A stretch of 64,000 nucleotides of DNA from Roseibium aggregatum (lineage in GTDB: Bacteria; Pseudomonadota; Alphaproteobacteria; Rhizobiales; Stappiaceae): positions 1-64,000 of the forward strand of contig NZ_JABFCZ010000027.1 in the NCBI RefSeq assembly GCF_014692675.1, given 5' to 3'. A model generated the notes under the pieces. The model worked only from the letters and a program-made list of their open reading frames with translations, ran no database searches and had not been told where the DNA came from. The stretch's first letter is position 1. Every line of letters begins with the position of its first letter. Shown one piece after another: positions 16,227 through 26,334 of this stretch. The position numbers were made by a program, and so were the translations under genes.

Positions 16227-18593
16227 CTATCGATGCCAAGGGCGGGGCGGCGTGGTTTTCGCCGCCTGCCAATACTCGATCCGGGCATGATCTGACTTCG
16301 GCACCGGCTCTTGCGGCGAAACCAGCCAAATGGAGAGCGCGCCCAGTTCCTGTCGTCTGCGGCGGTCGATCACCAGCCCGGCGCTGCAGTCATCGGAAAC
16401 GGTGAGCGACGTGACAATGACATCCGCAAGACGGCAATCCAGATCCAGCGCGTCCGCTGTTTTGGGCACAGCCAGCAAAAGCGGATCGGTTCTGCCAATA
16501 TTTGGGTCTAGTTCGCTGGCACCGGATAACCCGAACAACGGCAGATAGGAGGCGGGCGCTCTGTCGGGATAAGCCCGATAGAGGCAGCCTGTCCCGTCGC
16601 AGGCAAATTGCCCCGCAGCCATCCTGTGCCCCTCGAATGCCGTCCCCGGCAGGCCTTCCACCTGAAGCCAGTTCTCCGTTACAAAGCCGGCGCGGCCGGC
16701 ATGGAAACGCATCACACCGCCTTCATCCCGTGTTGCGATCAATTGACCTTTGTCCGCGATCTGAATATCCGGCGGGCGCGACAGTGCAGCGGCGATGACG
16801 GCTGCCGAAAACGGCAACGCACTGACGAGTTTCAATTTTCCCGGAACAAGGACCAGAATAAAAAGCGTTGCGGTTGCCAGGAATGTGGTCAAGGCGCCCG
16901 GTACCGGCACCGCGCCGCCATGGGATCCGAATCCGGCAGTCCAGTCCGCGATTGCCAACAGCAGATCGATGCCGAACGCCATGATCTGCAACGGCAGGCT
17001 CGCCAATCCCAAAGGCATGAGGATCAGGGCCAGACCCCCCATGGGCATGACGATCAGCGAGAACACCGGCATGCCAAGCATGTTACCGATGAGTCCATAG
17101 GGCGCGATGCGGCCGAAATGATAGGTTCCGATCAATCCGGTCGCCGTCCCTGCAATCAGCGCAGTGAGAAACAGGCCGAACACCCAGCGGGAAACGAACT
17201 GAAGCCCCCTCGCAAAGGGACCTCCCTTGCGCTCTTTCGACAAACGGTCGGACTTCCCCTGGCGCCGGGCATCATAGACCGCCACAAGGCAGATCACGGC
17301 GGCAAACGACATCTGGAACCCGGGATAAAAGAGCCGTTCCGGCGCCAGCAACAGAAGGATCAGACCGGCGAGAGCCACACTGCGCAATGTCAGACCGCGC
17401 CGGCCGGTCAGAACACCCAGAAACACCAGAAAAACCATGATGAAAGAGCGTTGGGTCGCGACCGAAGCCCCGGAAAGCGCGAGATAGCAGACCGCGGCCA
17501 GAAGCGCTGCCACTGCGGCAATTCGGTGGGTCGGATAATGGAGTGCCGCGGTCTGGCTGAAGGACAGGAGCATTAAAAACACCGTATAGGTTCCGCCGGC
17601 GAAAAGAGCCATGTGCAGGCCGGATATCGCCAGGATATGCGCCAGTCCAGCCTGCCTCAGCGCCTCTTCGCTTTCTGCGGACAGACCGCTTCGGTTTCCG
17701 ACCAGCAGGGCGGCAGCCAGCGCAGAACGATCGCCTGCTCCCAGGAGCCCGTATATCCTGTCGGAAATCCTCTGTCTCAAATCGGCGAGTTGTCGCTTTG
17801 CCTTCAGAAGGATTGACGGCGCCCCTAGATCCGCCGGCTCCGGCGCGCCATAGGAAAAACCGGTCGCCCCGATCTGCTCGAAATAGGCGCGAAAGGAAAA
17901 ATCGTAGCCTCCCGGACGAACCGGCCCCGATGGCGGAAAGAGGCGCGCGCGGACCGTGACGGCATCTCCTGTTCGGGAGATCGATGTTTTGGGCACGCTT
18001 AACCTGATGCGTCGCGGAAAGGTGTCCCTTGTCAGACCGCGCGGTAAATCCGCGACATCCCTGACGTCGATTGTCAGACGCGGTCCTCGCTGCGTGACTT
18101 CGCGATTTGTCACCCGTCCGGTAATCGTGAATGTCCTCGCGTCCGCCAGGCGCGGGGCATCCATCAGTATCGTGCGCAAGTCGGCAAAAAAGATACCTGC
18201 CACCAGGGCAAGGACAATAGCACTGACCGGCAACAGCCATGACTGCCGATACGTCTTCAGGACAAAGATCGAGCCGGCTGCAAAAAGAGCAGAAACAGCG
18301 TAGAAATCCGGCTCCTCGGGAAGGAGCACATAAAGAGCTATGCCAGCAGCAAATGCGAACCCGGACCAAAGCAGTCGCTGTTCTGCAAATCTCCGGTTCC
18401 ATTCGGCGCGATCATCCCTAAGACGTGAATAATCCGAATAACCGTCTTCGGCCTGCCCTATTCGAAATCGGAAGAGCCGCATAGGCCAGCGGAATCGTTC
18501 GAATGGGTGACTATTAGAATGAGCTTGCGCGGGAACTGGCCTCGGGTAGACCTTGTCATCTTTCAGCGGATGATCACCCGCTCCCCCACTCAA
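16227..18593 (-). CDS. comEC: ComEC/Rec2 family competence membrane protein, no C-terminal nuclease motif
   Basis: The 788-residue protein has N-terminal membrane spans, a DUF4131/OB-like segment (about 110-240) and the Competence multi-span domain (about 260-560, including GLAHILAISGLHMALFAGG). It is the candidate channel for single-stranded DNA uptake. The C-terminal 200 residues hold no HxHxDH motif, so the metallo-beta-lactamase-like nuclease domain of Bacillus ComEC is absent or degenerate. The start is TTG at 18593 with AAAGGAG seven bases upstream; ATG at 18482 is an alternative. Gene order gltX-comEC-lexA is familiar in alphaproteobacteria. Confidence 0.88.
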   Translation of the reverse strand: MSGGAGDHPLKDDKVYPRPVPAQAHSNSHPFERFRWPMRLFRFRIGQAEDGYSDYSRLRDDRAEWNRRFAEQRLLWSGFAFAAGIALYVLLPEEPDFYAVSALFAAGSIFVLKTYRQSWLLPVSAIVLALVAGIFFADLRTILMDAPRLADARTFTITGRVTNREVTQRGPRLTIDVRDVADLPRGLTRDTFPRRIRLSVPKTSISRTGDAVTVRARLFPPSGPVRPGGYDFSFRAYFEQIGATGFSYGAPEPADLGAPSILLKAKRQLADLRQRISDRIYGLLGAGDRSALAAALLVGNRSGLSAESEEALRQAGLAHILAISGLHMALFAGGTYTVFLMLLSFSQTAALHYPTHRIAAVAALLAAVCYLALSGASVATQRSFIMVFLVFLGVLTGRRGLTLRSVALAGLILLLLAPERLFYPGFQMSFAAVICLVAVYDARRQGKSDRLSKERKGGPFARGLQFVSRWVFGLFLTALIAGTATGLIGTYHFGRIAPYGLIGNMLGMPVFSLIVMPMGGLALILMPLGLASLPLQIMAFGIDLLLAIADWTAGFGSHGGAVPVPGALTTFLATATLFILVLVPGKLKLVSALPFSAAVIAAALSRPPDIQIADKGQLIATRDEGGVMRFHAGRAGFVTENWLQVEGLPGTAFEGHRMAAGQFACDGTGCLYRAYPDRAPASYLPLFGLSGASELDPNIGRTDPLLLAVPKTADALDLDCRLADVIVTSLTVSDDCSAGLVIDRRRRQELGALSIWLVSPQEPVPKSDHARIEYWQAAKTTPPRPWHR

Positions 18594-18746
18594 GAACCGC
18601 TCCTTTGACGCAACACGTAAAAGCAGTCTTTGTGCAACGGATCTTACGGAACGGTTTTGCCTTCCGTCCGGCTATGCTAAGACCCGCCCAACTCGGCTTT
18701 AAGCCGACCTTTTCCTCCATTCTGGCAGAGACCTTCAAAGAACACC

Positions 18747-20171
18747 ATGGCCCAAGACGTCGTCACCCGTTTCGCCCCTTCCCCGACCGGTTACCTGCAT
18801 ATCGGCGGCGCCCGCACCGCACTCTTCAACTGGCTGTTTTCCAGGCACCACGGCGGCAAGATGCTGCTGCGGATTGAAGACACCGACCGGGCTCGGTCCA
18901 CCCAGGAAGCGGTCGATGCGATCCTGGACGGCCTGACCTGGCTCGGTCTCGACTGGGACGGCGAACCGATCTCGCAGGCCTCCCGGGTCGACCGCCACAA
19001 GGAAGTGGTCGAACAGATGCTGGCGCAAGGCAAGGCCTACCGCTGCTATGCGACGCAGGAAGACCTTGCCGCAATGCGCGAAAAGGCCCGCGCTGAAGGC
19101 CGTCCGCCGCGCTATGACGGCACCTGGCGCGACCGTGACCCGTCCGAAGCCCCCGAAGGCGTCGCCCCGGCCATCCGCCTGAAGGCGCCGCTGGAAGGCG
19201 AAACCGTGGTCGATGACCTGGTCCAGGGCCGGGTCACGTTCCCCAACAAGGATCTCGACGATCTCGTCCTGATGCGCTCCGACGGCACGCCGACCTACAT
19301 GCTGGCCGTCGTCGTCGACGACCATGACATGGGCATCACCCATATCATCCGCGGAGACGATCACCTGACCAATGCCGCCCGCCAGACCCTGATCTTCCAG
19401 GCCATGGGCTGGGACGTTCCGGTCATGGCCCATATCCCGCTCATTCACGGTCCCGACGGCGCCAAGCTTTCCAAGCGCCACGGAGCCCTCGGCGCGGAAG
19501 CCTATCGGGCAATGGGCTATCTGCCCGAAGCCATGCGCAATTACCTTGCCCGCCTCGGCTGGAGCCACGGAGACGAGGAAATCATGTCCACGGATGACAT
19601 GATCAAATGGTTCGGCATGGAAGCCGTCGGCAAGTCGCCGGCGCGCTTCGATTTCAAGAAGCTCGAAAACCTCAATGGCCATTACATGCGGGCCACGGCG
19701 GATGCGGAGCTGCTGCAGCACTGGAAGACCTGCCTGGAACACATCGACGGCGGTCAGGACGTTCTTGCCTGGCTCGCAGAAGCGGACCATGAAGCGACCG
19801 CGCTTGCCGCTCTGCCGGGCCTGAAGGAACGCGCGAAGACGCTGGTCGAGCTGACGGAAAGCGCCTCGTATCTGTGGCGCCAGCGGCCGCTCGACTGCGA
19901 TGAAAAGGCCGCAAACATCCTTAACGACGAGGCTCGTGCGCTGCTTTCAGGTCTGCATGAAACGCTGTCCGCAGTGCCTACCTGGGAAGCAGAAGCCCTC
20001 GAGGTCTCCGTCAAGGCGTTCGCGGAGGAAAAGGAGCTGAAACTCGGCAAGGTGGCGCAGCCATTGCGCGCTGCACTCACCGGGCGCGGAACGTCTCCTG
20101 GAATCTACGATGTGCTTGTTGCCCTGGGGCGGGAAGAATCCCTGAACCGGATCAGGGATCAGGCAATTTAG
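18747..20171 (+). CDS. gltX: Glutamyl-tRNA synthetase
   Basis: The 474-residue class I synthetase charges tRNA-Glu. The HIGH-type motif is in [17 protein letters not shown] at the N terminus and the KMSKS-type motif is KLSKRHG (240-246). Length and domain order match a standard bacterial GltX, with an alpha-helical anticodon-binding C terminus. It is divergent from comEC and lies ahead of gltA on the same strand, 230 bases away. Confidence 0.97.
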   Translation: MAQDVVTRFAPSPTGYLHIGGARTALFNWLFSRHHGGKMLLRIEDTDRARSTQEAVDAILDGLTWLGLDWDGEPISQASRVDRHKEVVEQMLAQGKAYRCYATQEDLAAMREKARAEGRPPRYDGTWRDRDPSEAPEGVAPAIRLKAPLEGETVVDDLVQGRVTFPNKDLDDLVLMRSDGTPTYMLAVVVDDHDMGITHIIRGDDHLTNAARQTLIFQAMGWDVPVMAHIPLIHGPDGAKLSKRHGALGAEAYRAMGYLPEAMRNYLARLGWSHGDEEIMSTDDMIKWFGMEAVGKSPARFDFKKLENLNGHYMRATADAELLQHWKTCLEHIDGGQDVLAWLAEADHEATALAALPGLKERAKTLVELTESASYLWRQRPLDCDEKAANILNDEARALLSGLHETLSAVPTWEAEALEVSVKAFAEEKELKLGKVAQPLRAALTGRGTSPGIYDVLVALGREESLNRIRDQAI

Positions 20172-20401
20172 AACGTAATATCAATTGGTTAAATTCAAAC
20201 GGATCAATCGAAAGGTGACACTTTTCAGATCATTTGACCAAAGCGCTAGGACAGCGCCGCTTGCGGCAGTGCGACAAATGGGATACGCAGAACGCGACCA
20301 TTCCTCCGGTGCCGTCCGGCGGCCTTTCCAATGCCTTGAAAACAGGCAAGAAACCGCGCAACAGACGGGACTTAGGGTTCTCAACAAAGGGGGTTTCCTG
20401 A

Positions 20402-21691
20402 ATGGCTGAAAACAACGCCAAGCTTAACGTGGGCGGCAACGACTACGCCTTCGACGTTCTTGACGGATCCATTGGCCCGTCTGTGGTGAACATTTCCTCG
20501 CTCTACAAAGAAACGGGCATGTTCACGTACGATCCGGGTTTCACGTCAACAGCCTCGTGCGAATCCAAGATCACCTACATCGATGGTGACGAAGGAACGT
20601 TGCTTTATCGCGGCTACCCGATCGACCAGCTCGCGAACCACGGCGATTTCCTGGAATCCTGCTACCTGCTGCTCTACGGCGAACTGCCGACCAAGGCGCA
20701 AAAGGACGATTTCGTCCAGCGGGTGACCTATCACACGATGATCCATGAGCAGATGAGCCGGTTTTTCTCCGGCTACCGCCGGGATGCTCACCCGATGTCC
20801 GTCATGTGCGGCACGGTCGGCGCGCTTGCCGCCTTTTATCACGACTCCACCGACATTTCCGATCCCCACCAGCGCATGGTCGCCTCCCTGCGCATGATCG
20901 CGAAAATGCCGACGATCGCGGCCATGGCCTACAAGTACCACGTCGGCCAGCCGTTCGTTTATCCGCGCAACGACCTCGATTATTCCGCCAATTTCCTGCA
21001 CATGTGCTTTGCGGTGCCGTGCGAGGAATACAAGGTCAATCCGGTTCTGGCGCGCGCCATGGACCGGATTTTCATTTTGCATGCCGACCATGAGCAGAAC
21101 GCGTCGACCTCGACGGTGCGTCTGGCGGGGTCGTCGGGCGCAAACCCGTTTGCCTGTATCGCGGCCGGCATCGCCTGTCTCTGGGGTCCGGCCCACGGCG
21201 GTGCGAACGAAGCAGCCCTCAACATGCTGATGGAAATCGGCTCCGTGGACCGTATTCCCGAATACGTCGAGCGCGCCAAGGACAAGAACGATCCGTTCCG
21301 TCTGATGGGCTTCGGTCACCGGGTCTACAAGAACTACGACCCGCGTGCCCGGATCATGCAGAAGACCACCCACGAAGTTCTCGGCGAACTCGGCATCAAG
21401 GACGATCCGCTGCTCGACGTGGCGATGGAACTGGAAAAGATCGCCCTTCACGACGAATATTTCATCGAGAAGAAGCTCTATCCGAACATCGACTTCTATT
21501 CGGGTATCACCCTGCGTGCGCTCGGTTTCCCGACCACCATGTTCACCGTGCTGTTCGCTCTGGCCCGCACGGTCGGCTGGATCGCCCAGTGGAAGGAAAT
21601 GGTGGAAGATCCGTCCCAGCGCATCGGCCGTCCGCGCCAGCTCTATACCGGGGCAACCCAGCGCGATTACGTGCCGATCGACCAGCGCTAA
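20402..21691 (+). CDS. gltA: Citrate synthase (type II, hexameric)
   Basis: The 429-residue enzyme condenses oxaloacetate and acetyl-CoA at the entry of the TCA cycle. Active-site residues are in the expected segments: the [10 protein letters not shown] stretch, [24 protein letters not shown], and the [11 protein letters not shown] stretch carrying the catalytic Asp. Length is typical of Gram-negative type II synthases. A G-rich segment (AAAGGGGG) precedes the ATG. A strong terminator follows. Confidence 0.98.
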   Translation: MAENNAKLNVGGNDYAFDVLDGSIGPSVVNISSLYKETGMFTYDPGFTSTASCESKITYIDGDEGTLLYRGYPIDQLANHGDFLESCYLLLYGELPTKAQKDDFVQRVTYHTMIHEQMSRFFSGYRRDAHPMSVMCGTVGALAAFYHDSTDISDPHQRMVASLRMIAKMPTIAAMAYKYHVGQPFVYPRNDLDYSANFLHMCFAVPCEEYKVNPVLARAMDRIFILHADHEQNASTSTVRLAGSSGANPFACIAAGIACLWGPAHGGANEAALNMLMEIGSVDRIPEYVERAKDKNDPFRLMGFGHRVYKNYDPRARIMQKTTHEVLGELGIKDDPLLDVAMELEKIALHDEYFIEKKLYPNIDFYSGITLRALGFPTTMFTVLFALARTVGWIAQWKEMVEDPSQRIGRPRQLYTGATQRDYVPIDQR

Positions 21692-21711
21692 GCACAGACG
21701 CACACGGTCCG

Positions 21712-21743
21712 AAAAAGGGCGCCCCGCGGCGCCCTTTTTTATT
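21712..21743. terminator. Bidirectional factor-independent terminator of gltA and lpxB
   Basis: A-rich left flank plus GGGCGCC (21717-21723), loop CCGC, and GGCGCCC (21728-21734) followed by six T form a palindromic hairpin. T runs follow the stem in both directions, so it can stop both gltA (+) and the convergent lpx operon (-). Confidence 0.9.
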
Positions 21744-21778
21744 TCAGGTTCCGCTGATAAAGCGGGAAAGCGCTGATG

Positions 21779-22984
21779 CTACCGGTGCGAATGGTCGGAT
21801 TTTTCCAGACACTCCATGACGACATCGGCTGCCGCCGCGCTCTGGCACCTGTCATCCGGCAGACGCATCAGATGGTCCAGATCGCCGAACGCCTCGATCT
21901 GCTCCCGCCTGGCCTCGCTGTCGGTCAGAAGATCCGCCACCAAAGGCTCGAGCCGGTCCGCATTGACCTCATCGTCCAGGAATTCCGGGACCACGTTTCG
22001 CCCCAGGATAATGTTCGGCAGAACCATGGATGTTGCGCTGACGATCCGGATGATCTTGTTCAGATCCTTCAGCCGCCGGTAAAACCAGTCCAGCTTGTAG
22101 CAGATCTCCATCGGCACGCCGGCAAGCGCCAATTCGAGGGAAACCGTTCCCGAAGCCGCCAGGGCCGCATGGGCCCTGCGAAAGGCCGCATGCTTGGCCT
22201 CCTCGCCAAGGACGATTTCCGGTTTGACCGGCCAGTCCGCGACATCGCACCTGATCCGTTCCACCATGTGCGGAACCGCCGGCAGCAGAACTTCCAGTTC
22301 GTCAAACCGTTTGTGGAGGCGGGCAACCGTGATTCCGAAATCCGCCAGAAGCCGGTCGACTTCACTGCCGCGGCTACCCGGCAGAACGAGCAGCACCTTC
22401 TTTTCCGAAGAAACCGGTGTCCGTTCGCCTTCCTTCGGCCTGAACCGGTCCACCCGTTCGATGATCGGATGTCCGACATAATGGGTTCGCGGCCCGCCGA
22501 GCCGCTCGTGAACCTCCGGCTCAAAAGGCAACAGGGCGAGCAACTCGTCCACATAGACACTCATCTTGGGCGCTCGTCCCGGCCGCCAGGCCCAGACCGA
22601 GGGCGAGACATAACCGACGATCGGAATCTCAGGCGCCCGCTTGCGGACCCGTTTGGCCACGTTATGGGTAAAATCCGGACTGTCGATGATGATCAGGACG
22701 TCCGGTCTGGCGGCGACGACACCGGCAACCGTCTGATAGACCCGTTTGACGATGAGCGGCAGACGGGCCAGAACCGCGGTCAACCCCATGACGGCGATGT
22801 CCGACATGTCGAAAAAGCTCTTGAAACCGGCCGCCTTCATCCGCTCGCCGCCGACGCCGCAATAGGTGACGCCATCGCCAAGGCGGCCCTTCAGGGCAAG
22901 AATGAGTTCCGACCCGAGCAAATCGCCGGATTCCTCGCCCACGACAATGCAGATGGTTCTCGGGCGGTCGGATACTGTCGACAT
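21779..22984 (-). CDS. lpxB: Lipid-A-disaccharide synthase
   Basis: The 401-residue glycosyltransferase joins UDP-2,3-diacylglucosamine and lipid X. The N-terminal IVVGEESGDLLGS and the later VLPGSRGSE segment are family landmarks. ATG at 22984 is preceded by AGGAG and begins MSTVSDRP; the longer frame to 23080 would overlap lpxI and is rejected. It is the last gene of the lipid A cluster and starts 13 bases after lpxI. Confidence 0.95.
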   Translation of the reverse strand: MSTVSDRPRTICIVVGEESGDLLGSELILALKGRLGDGVTYCGVGGERMKAAGFKSFFDMSDIAVMGLTAVLARLPLIVKRVYQTVAGVVAARPDVLIIIDSPDFTHNVAKRVRKRAPEIPIVGYVSPSVWAWRPGRAPKMSVYVDELLALLPFEPEVHERLGGPRTHYVGHPIIERVDRFRPKEGERTPVSSEKKVLLVLPGSRGSEVDRLLADFGITVARLHKRFDELEVLLPAVPHMVERIRCDVADWPVKPEIVLGEEAKHAAFRRAHAALAASGTVSLELALAGVPMEICYKLDWFYRRLKDLNKIIRIVSATSMVLPNIILGRNVVPEFLDDEVNADRLEPLVADLLTDSEARREQIEAFGDLDHLMRLPDDRCQSAAAADVVMECLEKSDHSHR

Positions 22985-22997
22985 GAAGACCTGCTCC

Positions 22998-23876
22998 TCA
23001 GCCCTTTTCGGGACGATCGATGCCGTAGATGAAAAGACCGGCTTCGTCCGCCTTCCTGATCGTCGCTGCCTGATCGGCAATCAGCGCGCGGCCGGCTTCG
23101 ACGGCAATGCCTTCAAGACCGGCTGCCAGCGCCAGTTCGATTGTTCTCGGGCCGACGGTCGGCAAATCCACCCGGAGGTCCTGGCTCGGCTTGGCCGCCT
23201 TGACCAGAACGCCGGCAGTTCCCTTGGACCGGATCCGGCCATTCGCGCGCAAAGCCGCACAGCGCTCCAGCATGGCATCGGTGCCTTCGGCCCCTTCGAG
23301 CGCCACCACCCGTCCGCCGACGGCGACCGCCGCCTGGCCGATATCCAGTTCGCCAAGCCGGTCGGTTGCCTTGAGGGCCAGATCCATGTCCCCCAGGGCA
23401 GTTTTGGATGGCGTAACCTTGCCGAGAATGCCGGTTCCGGCCAGAAGCTCAGGCGCAATATCCGTCATGCCGACCACCTCAAATCCTTCCGCTTCAAACA
23501 GACCGATCACCTTGGAAAGCAGGCTGTCGTCGCCGCCCATCAGCGCCCGGGCAATTTTCGGCAACAGTCTGAGGGTTCCGGCGTCCCCGAACACGGAGGC
23601 AAAATCCGGGCGCTTCGAAATCCCGCCGATCAACAGCAGCCGGGAACATCCGTTCCGCTTCAGGGTCTTGAGCAGACGGCCGATCTCGCCCCAGCCCAGT
23701 TCGGCGATGGACCGCGAAAGGGTCTCGGGATCGGCTTCGCCCCTGATGGCCACGATCACCGGGTCCATTCCCTTTTTCGCCAGAACATCGGCCACCTGAT
23801 GCGGCAAGGCGCCATTGCCCGCGACTAGGCCAACGCGGGCGCCAGACAGATCATATGCTTTGGACCGCGACGCCAT
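22998..23876 (-). CDS. lpxI: UDP-2,3-diacylglucosamine pyrophosphatase LpxI (DUF1009)
   Basis: The 292-residue protein hydrolyses UDP-2,3-diacylglucosamine to lipid X. It belongs to the LpxI family, which replaces LpxH in alphaproteobacteria. Landmarks are GLVAGNGALPHQVAD at the N terminus, EGAEGTDAMLERCA, and a C-terminal RVDLPTVGPRTIELA. It sits between lpxA and lpxB, exactly where this pathway step belongs. No LpxH-type calcineurin motif is present. Confidence 0.93.
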   Translation of the reverse strand: MASRSKAYDLSGARVGLVAGNGALPHQVADVLAKKGMDPVIVAIRGEADPETLSRSIAELGWGEIGRLLKTLKRNGCSRLLLIGGISKRPDFASVFGDAGTLRLLPKIARALMGGDDSLLSKVIGLFEAEGFEVVGMTDIAPELLAGTGILGKVTPSKTALGDMDLALKATDRLGELDIGQAAVAVGGRVVALEGAEGTDAMLERCAALRANGRIRSKGTAGVLVKAAKPSQDLRVDLPTVGPRTIELALAAGLEGIAVEAGRALIADQAATIRKADEAGLFIYGIDRPEKG

Positions 23877-23883
23877 AGGCGGG

Positions 23884-24681
23884 TCAGTCTCCGCTGCGCG
23901 GTGTGCAGAACCGGCGGTCTTCCTTTTCCAGAATGAAATCGGTGACGGTCTTCACCAGCGGCTCGTCGGGGTTTTCCTGTGCGACCGCCTGGGCTCGTTC
24001 CCTGAGCGTGCCTTCCTCGCTTTCGAAAAGGGCCTTGTAAGCGGCTCTGAGAGCATGGATCTGTTCGCGCGGGAAATTCTTCCGCTTCAGTCCGATCAGG
24101 TTCAGGCCCGCCAGGCGCGCCCTGTCGCCGATGACCGAGCCGAAAGGAATAACGTCGAATTCGACACCGGTCATGCCGCCGACAATCGCCCCGGTGCCGA
24201 TCCGGCTCCACTGGCGGACAGCGCTCAATCCGCCGAGGATGACGTAATCGGCCAGTTCGACGTGACCGGCAAGCGTCGCGTTGTTCGCCAGGATGGCGTA
24301 ATTGCCGACCATGCAGTCATGGCCGACATGGGAGCCCATCATGAACAGGCAGTTGTCGCCCACCCTGGTCAGGCTGCCGCCGCCCGCGGTGCCCGGATTC
24401 ATGGTCACATGTTCCCGGATCTGATTGTTGGACCCGATCTCCAGATAGGTTTCCTCGCCCGCGTACTTCAAATCCTGCGGCTTGTGTCCGATGCTGGCGA
24501 ACGGAAAGATGTGCGTGCCCGAACCGACCTTCGTATGACCGGCAACAACCACGTGGCTTTCCAGGCATACGTTTTCGCCCAGCTCAACGTGGGCCCCGAC
24601 AATGCAATAGGGTCCGATCCTGACACCGTCGCCCAGCTTGGCGCCGTCTTCCACGATCGCCGTTGGATGTATCTCAGCCAT
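23884..24681 (-). CDS. lpxA: UDP-N-acetylglucosamine acyltransferase
   Basis: The 265-residue trimeric left-handed beta-helix enzyme performs the first step of lipid A synthesis. Hexapeptide repeats run from residue 3 to about 190, starting IHPTAIVEDGAKLGDGVRIG. The catalytic His lies in MGSHVGHDCMVGN and the PFGSVIGDRARLAGLN segment is typical of LpxA. It is 6 bases downstream of fabZ and 7 upstream of lpxI. Confidence 0.97.
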   Translation of the reverse strand: MAEIHPTAIVEDGAKLGDGVRIGPYCIVGAHVELGENVCLESHVVVAGHTKVGSGTHIFPFASIGHKPQDLKYAGEETYLEIGSNNQIREHVTMNPGTAGGGSLTRVGDNCLFMMGSHVGHDCMVGNYAILANNATLAGHVELADYVILGGLSAVRQWSRIGTGAIVGGMTGVEFDVIPFGSVIGDRARLAGLNLIGLKRKNFPREQIHALRAAYKALFESEEGTLRERAQAVAQENPDEPLVKTVTDFILEKEDRRFCTPRSGD

Positions 24682-24687
24682 CCGTCC

Positions 24688-25152
24688 TCACGCGTCCACG
24701 AGCATTGCGCTGATTTCCGCCTCGGCAACCTTCGCGCCGTCGACCTTGGCAACCGCCTGGAACTTCCAGATGTTGGAGCGTTGCTTGATCTTCTGCACGT
24801 GAAAGTGAACCTGGTCGCCCGGGATGACAGGCTTGCGGAACTTCGCGTTGTCTATGGTCATGAAATACACAAGCTGCGGCGGGCTGCCGTCTCCGCGGGA
24901 ATCCACGCAGATTGCGCCGGCGGTCTGTGCCATGGCCTCGATCAGCAACACACCCGGCATCACCGGCTGCCCGGGAAAATGCCCGGTAAAATGCGGCTCG
25001 TTGATCGTGACGTTCTTGATGCCGATGGCACTGTTGTCGCCGTCGATCTCGATGATCTTGTCGACCAGCAGAAACGGATAGCGATGCGGCAGCATCTCCA
25101 TGATCCGCATGATGTCGGCACTACCGAGTTCCGTCTTCTCAGTCTGTTCCAT
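24688..25152 (-). CDS. fabZ: 3-hydroxyacyl-ACP dehydratase
   Basis: The 154-residue hot-dog enzyme dehydrates 3-hydroxyacyl-ACP in fatty acid elongation. The catalytic His is in [10 protein letters not shown] and the Glu in [21 protein letters not shown] near the N terminus is the FabZ signature. Its place between lpxD and lpxA links fatty acid and lipid A synthesis at the shared 3-hydroxyacyl-ACP pool. Confidence 0.97.
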   Translation of the reverse strand: MEQTEKTELGSADIMRIMEMLPHRYPFLLVDKIIEIDGDNSAIGIKNVTINEPHFTGHFPGQPVMPGVLLIEAMAQTAGAICVDSRGDGSPPQLVYFMTIDNAKFRKPVIPGDQVHFHVQKIKQRSNIWKFQAVAKVDGAKVAEAEISAMLVDA

Positions 25153-25210
25153 TCCTAAGCCCCTTGCGCGGCAGAAAACGCCCAGTTTCGTTCTTTATCT
25201 TGACAACCCT

Positions 25211-26248
25211 TTAAGACCCGCCGCCCCGCTCTGCAAGCTTGCGCAGCGCCGCCATTTCCCGGAACCATTGTTTCACCGGCTTTGCCGGCGTGCCGCCGTA
25301 GCGCCCGCCGGCCGGCACGTCCTCGCCAACAACACTGACGGCCGCGATCTGGGCGCCCATCCCGATCCGCACATGTCCGCGAACGCCGGTCTGCCCGCCG
25401 ATCGCGACAAAATCCTCCAGCGTACAGCTTCCCGAAAGGCCAACCTGGGAAACCAGAACACAATGGCGGCCGATAATGACGTTATGACCGATCTGCACCT
25501 GGTTATCGATCTTGGTCCCCTCACCCACAATTGTATCCCGGTTGGCGCCCCGGTCGATCGTGGTATTCGCTCCGATCTCGACATTGTCCTGGATAACCAC
25601 ACGGCCGACCTGGGGAACCTTCAAATGCCCCCCGGCCCCCATCGCATAGCCGAAACCGTCCTGACCGATGCAAACGCCGGGATGCAGATAGACGCGGTCG
25701 CCCAGAATGGCATGCTGAAGCGTCGAATTGGCGCCGATGACGCAATCCCGGCCGATGGCGCAGCCCGCCCCGATGACCGCATTGGGAAGGATTGCCGTTC
25801 CCGAACCGATCTGGGCGCCGGCGCCGATCACCACTCCGGGTCCGACCGCAACACCTTCTTCCAGCTCCGCGGACGGATCGATGATTGCCCGTTCGGAGAT
25901 CCCCTCAAAACCGGAAGGCTTCGGCACCATGGCATCCGGATACAGTCTCGCCAGCACCTTCGCCCAGGAGCGATAGGCATCGTTCGACACGAGAACCGCG
26001 ACCCCTTCCGGCACCTTGTCCACGTGCTTGCGGGCAATGATGCAGGCAGCAGCCCGGGTCTCGCTCAGCTTGTCGAGATAAGCCGTATTATCGAAAAAAA
26101 CGAGCACGCCCTCATCGGCATCCTCGATCGGTCCGACACCGGCGATCAGTCGCTCAGGCTCGCCCCGAAGAAGCTCCGCCTCGGCCCACTCGGAGATCAT
26201 CTGGAGCGAAACCGGCTCCACCGGCGGAAAAAAGACTGGATCGGACAT
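25211..26248 (-). CDS. lpxD: UDP-3-O-acylglucosamine N-acyltransferase
   Basis: The 345-residue trimeric acyltransferase adds the second hydroxyacyl chain in lipid A synthesis. An N-terminal uridine-binding domain (about 1-105) precedes hexapeptide repeats (about 110-310). The QIGHNVIIGRHCVLVSQVG segment holds the catalytic His and PAGGRYGGTPAKPVKQWFRE closes the helix. It follows bamA after a hairpin and precedes fabZ by 58 bases. Confidence 0.96.
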   Translation of the reverse strand: MSDPVFFPPVEPVSLQMISEWAEAELLRGEPERLIAGVGPIEDADEGVLVFFDNTAYLDKLSETRAAACIIARKHVDKVPEGVAVLVSNDAYRSWAKVLARLYPDAMVPKPSGFEGISERAIIDPSAELEEGVAVGPGVVIGAGAQIGSGTAILPNAVIGAGCAIGRDCVIGANSTLQHAILGDRVYLHPGVCIGQDGFGYAMGAGGHLKVPQVGRVVIQDNVEIGANTTIDRGANRDTIVGEGTKIDNQVQIGHNVIIGRHCVLVSQVGLSGSCTLEDFVAIGGQTGVRGHVRIGMGAQIAAVSVVGEDVPAGGRYGGTPAKPVKQWFREMAALRKLAERGGGS

Positions 26249-26286
26249 GGGTTTTGGCTCCCCTGGGCGTCAGGCACCAATAGCAA

Positions 26287-26312
26287 ACGGCCGCCGGCAA
26301 AGCGGCGGCCGT
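26287..26312 (-). terminator. Perfect 10-bp hairpin between bamA and lpxD
   Basis: Arms 26287-26296 and 26303-26312 pair perfectly around a 6-base loop. On the - strand the stem is followed by TTTGCTATT, only moderately U-rich. It may act as a partial terminator or stabiliser that sets bamA above the lpx genes. Confidence 0.45.
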
Positions 26313-26334
26313 AAAGGGTTCATCGAGCAGTTCG

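Noticed and set aside
21776-23032. 418-codon + strand open frame opposite lpxB
   Set aside because: Begins just after the gltA terminator with no ribosome-binding site and mirrors lpxB.
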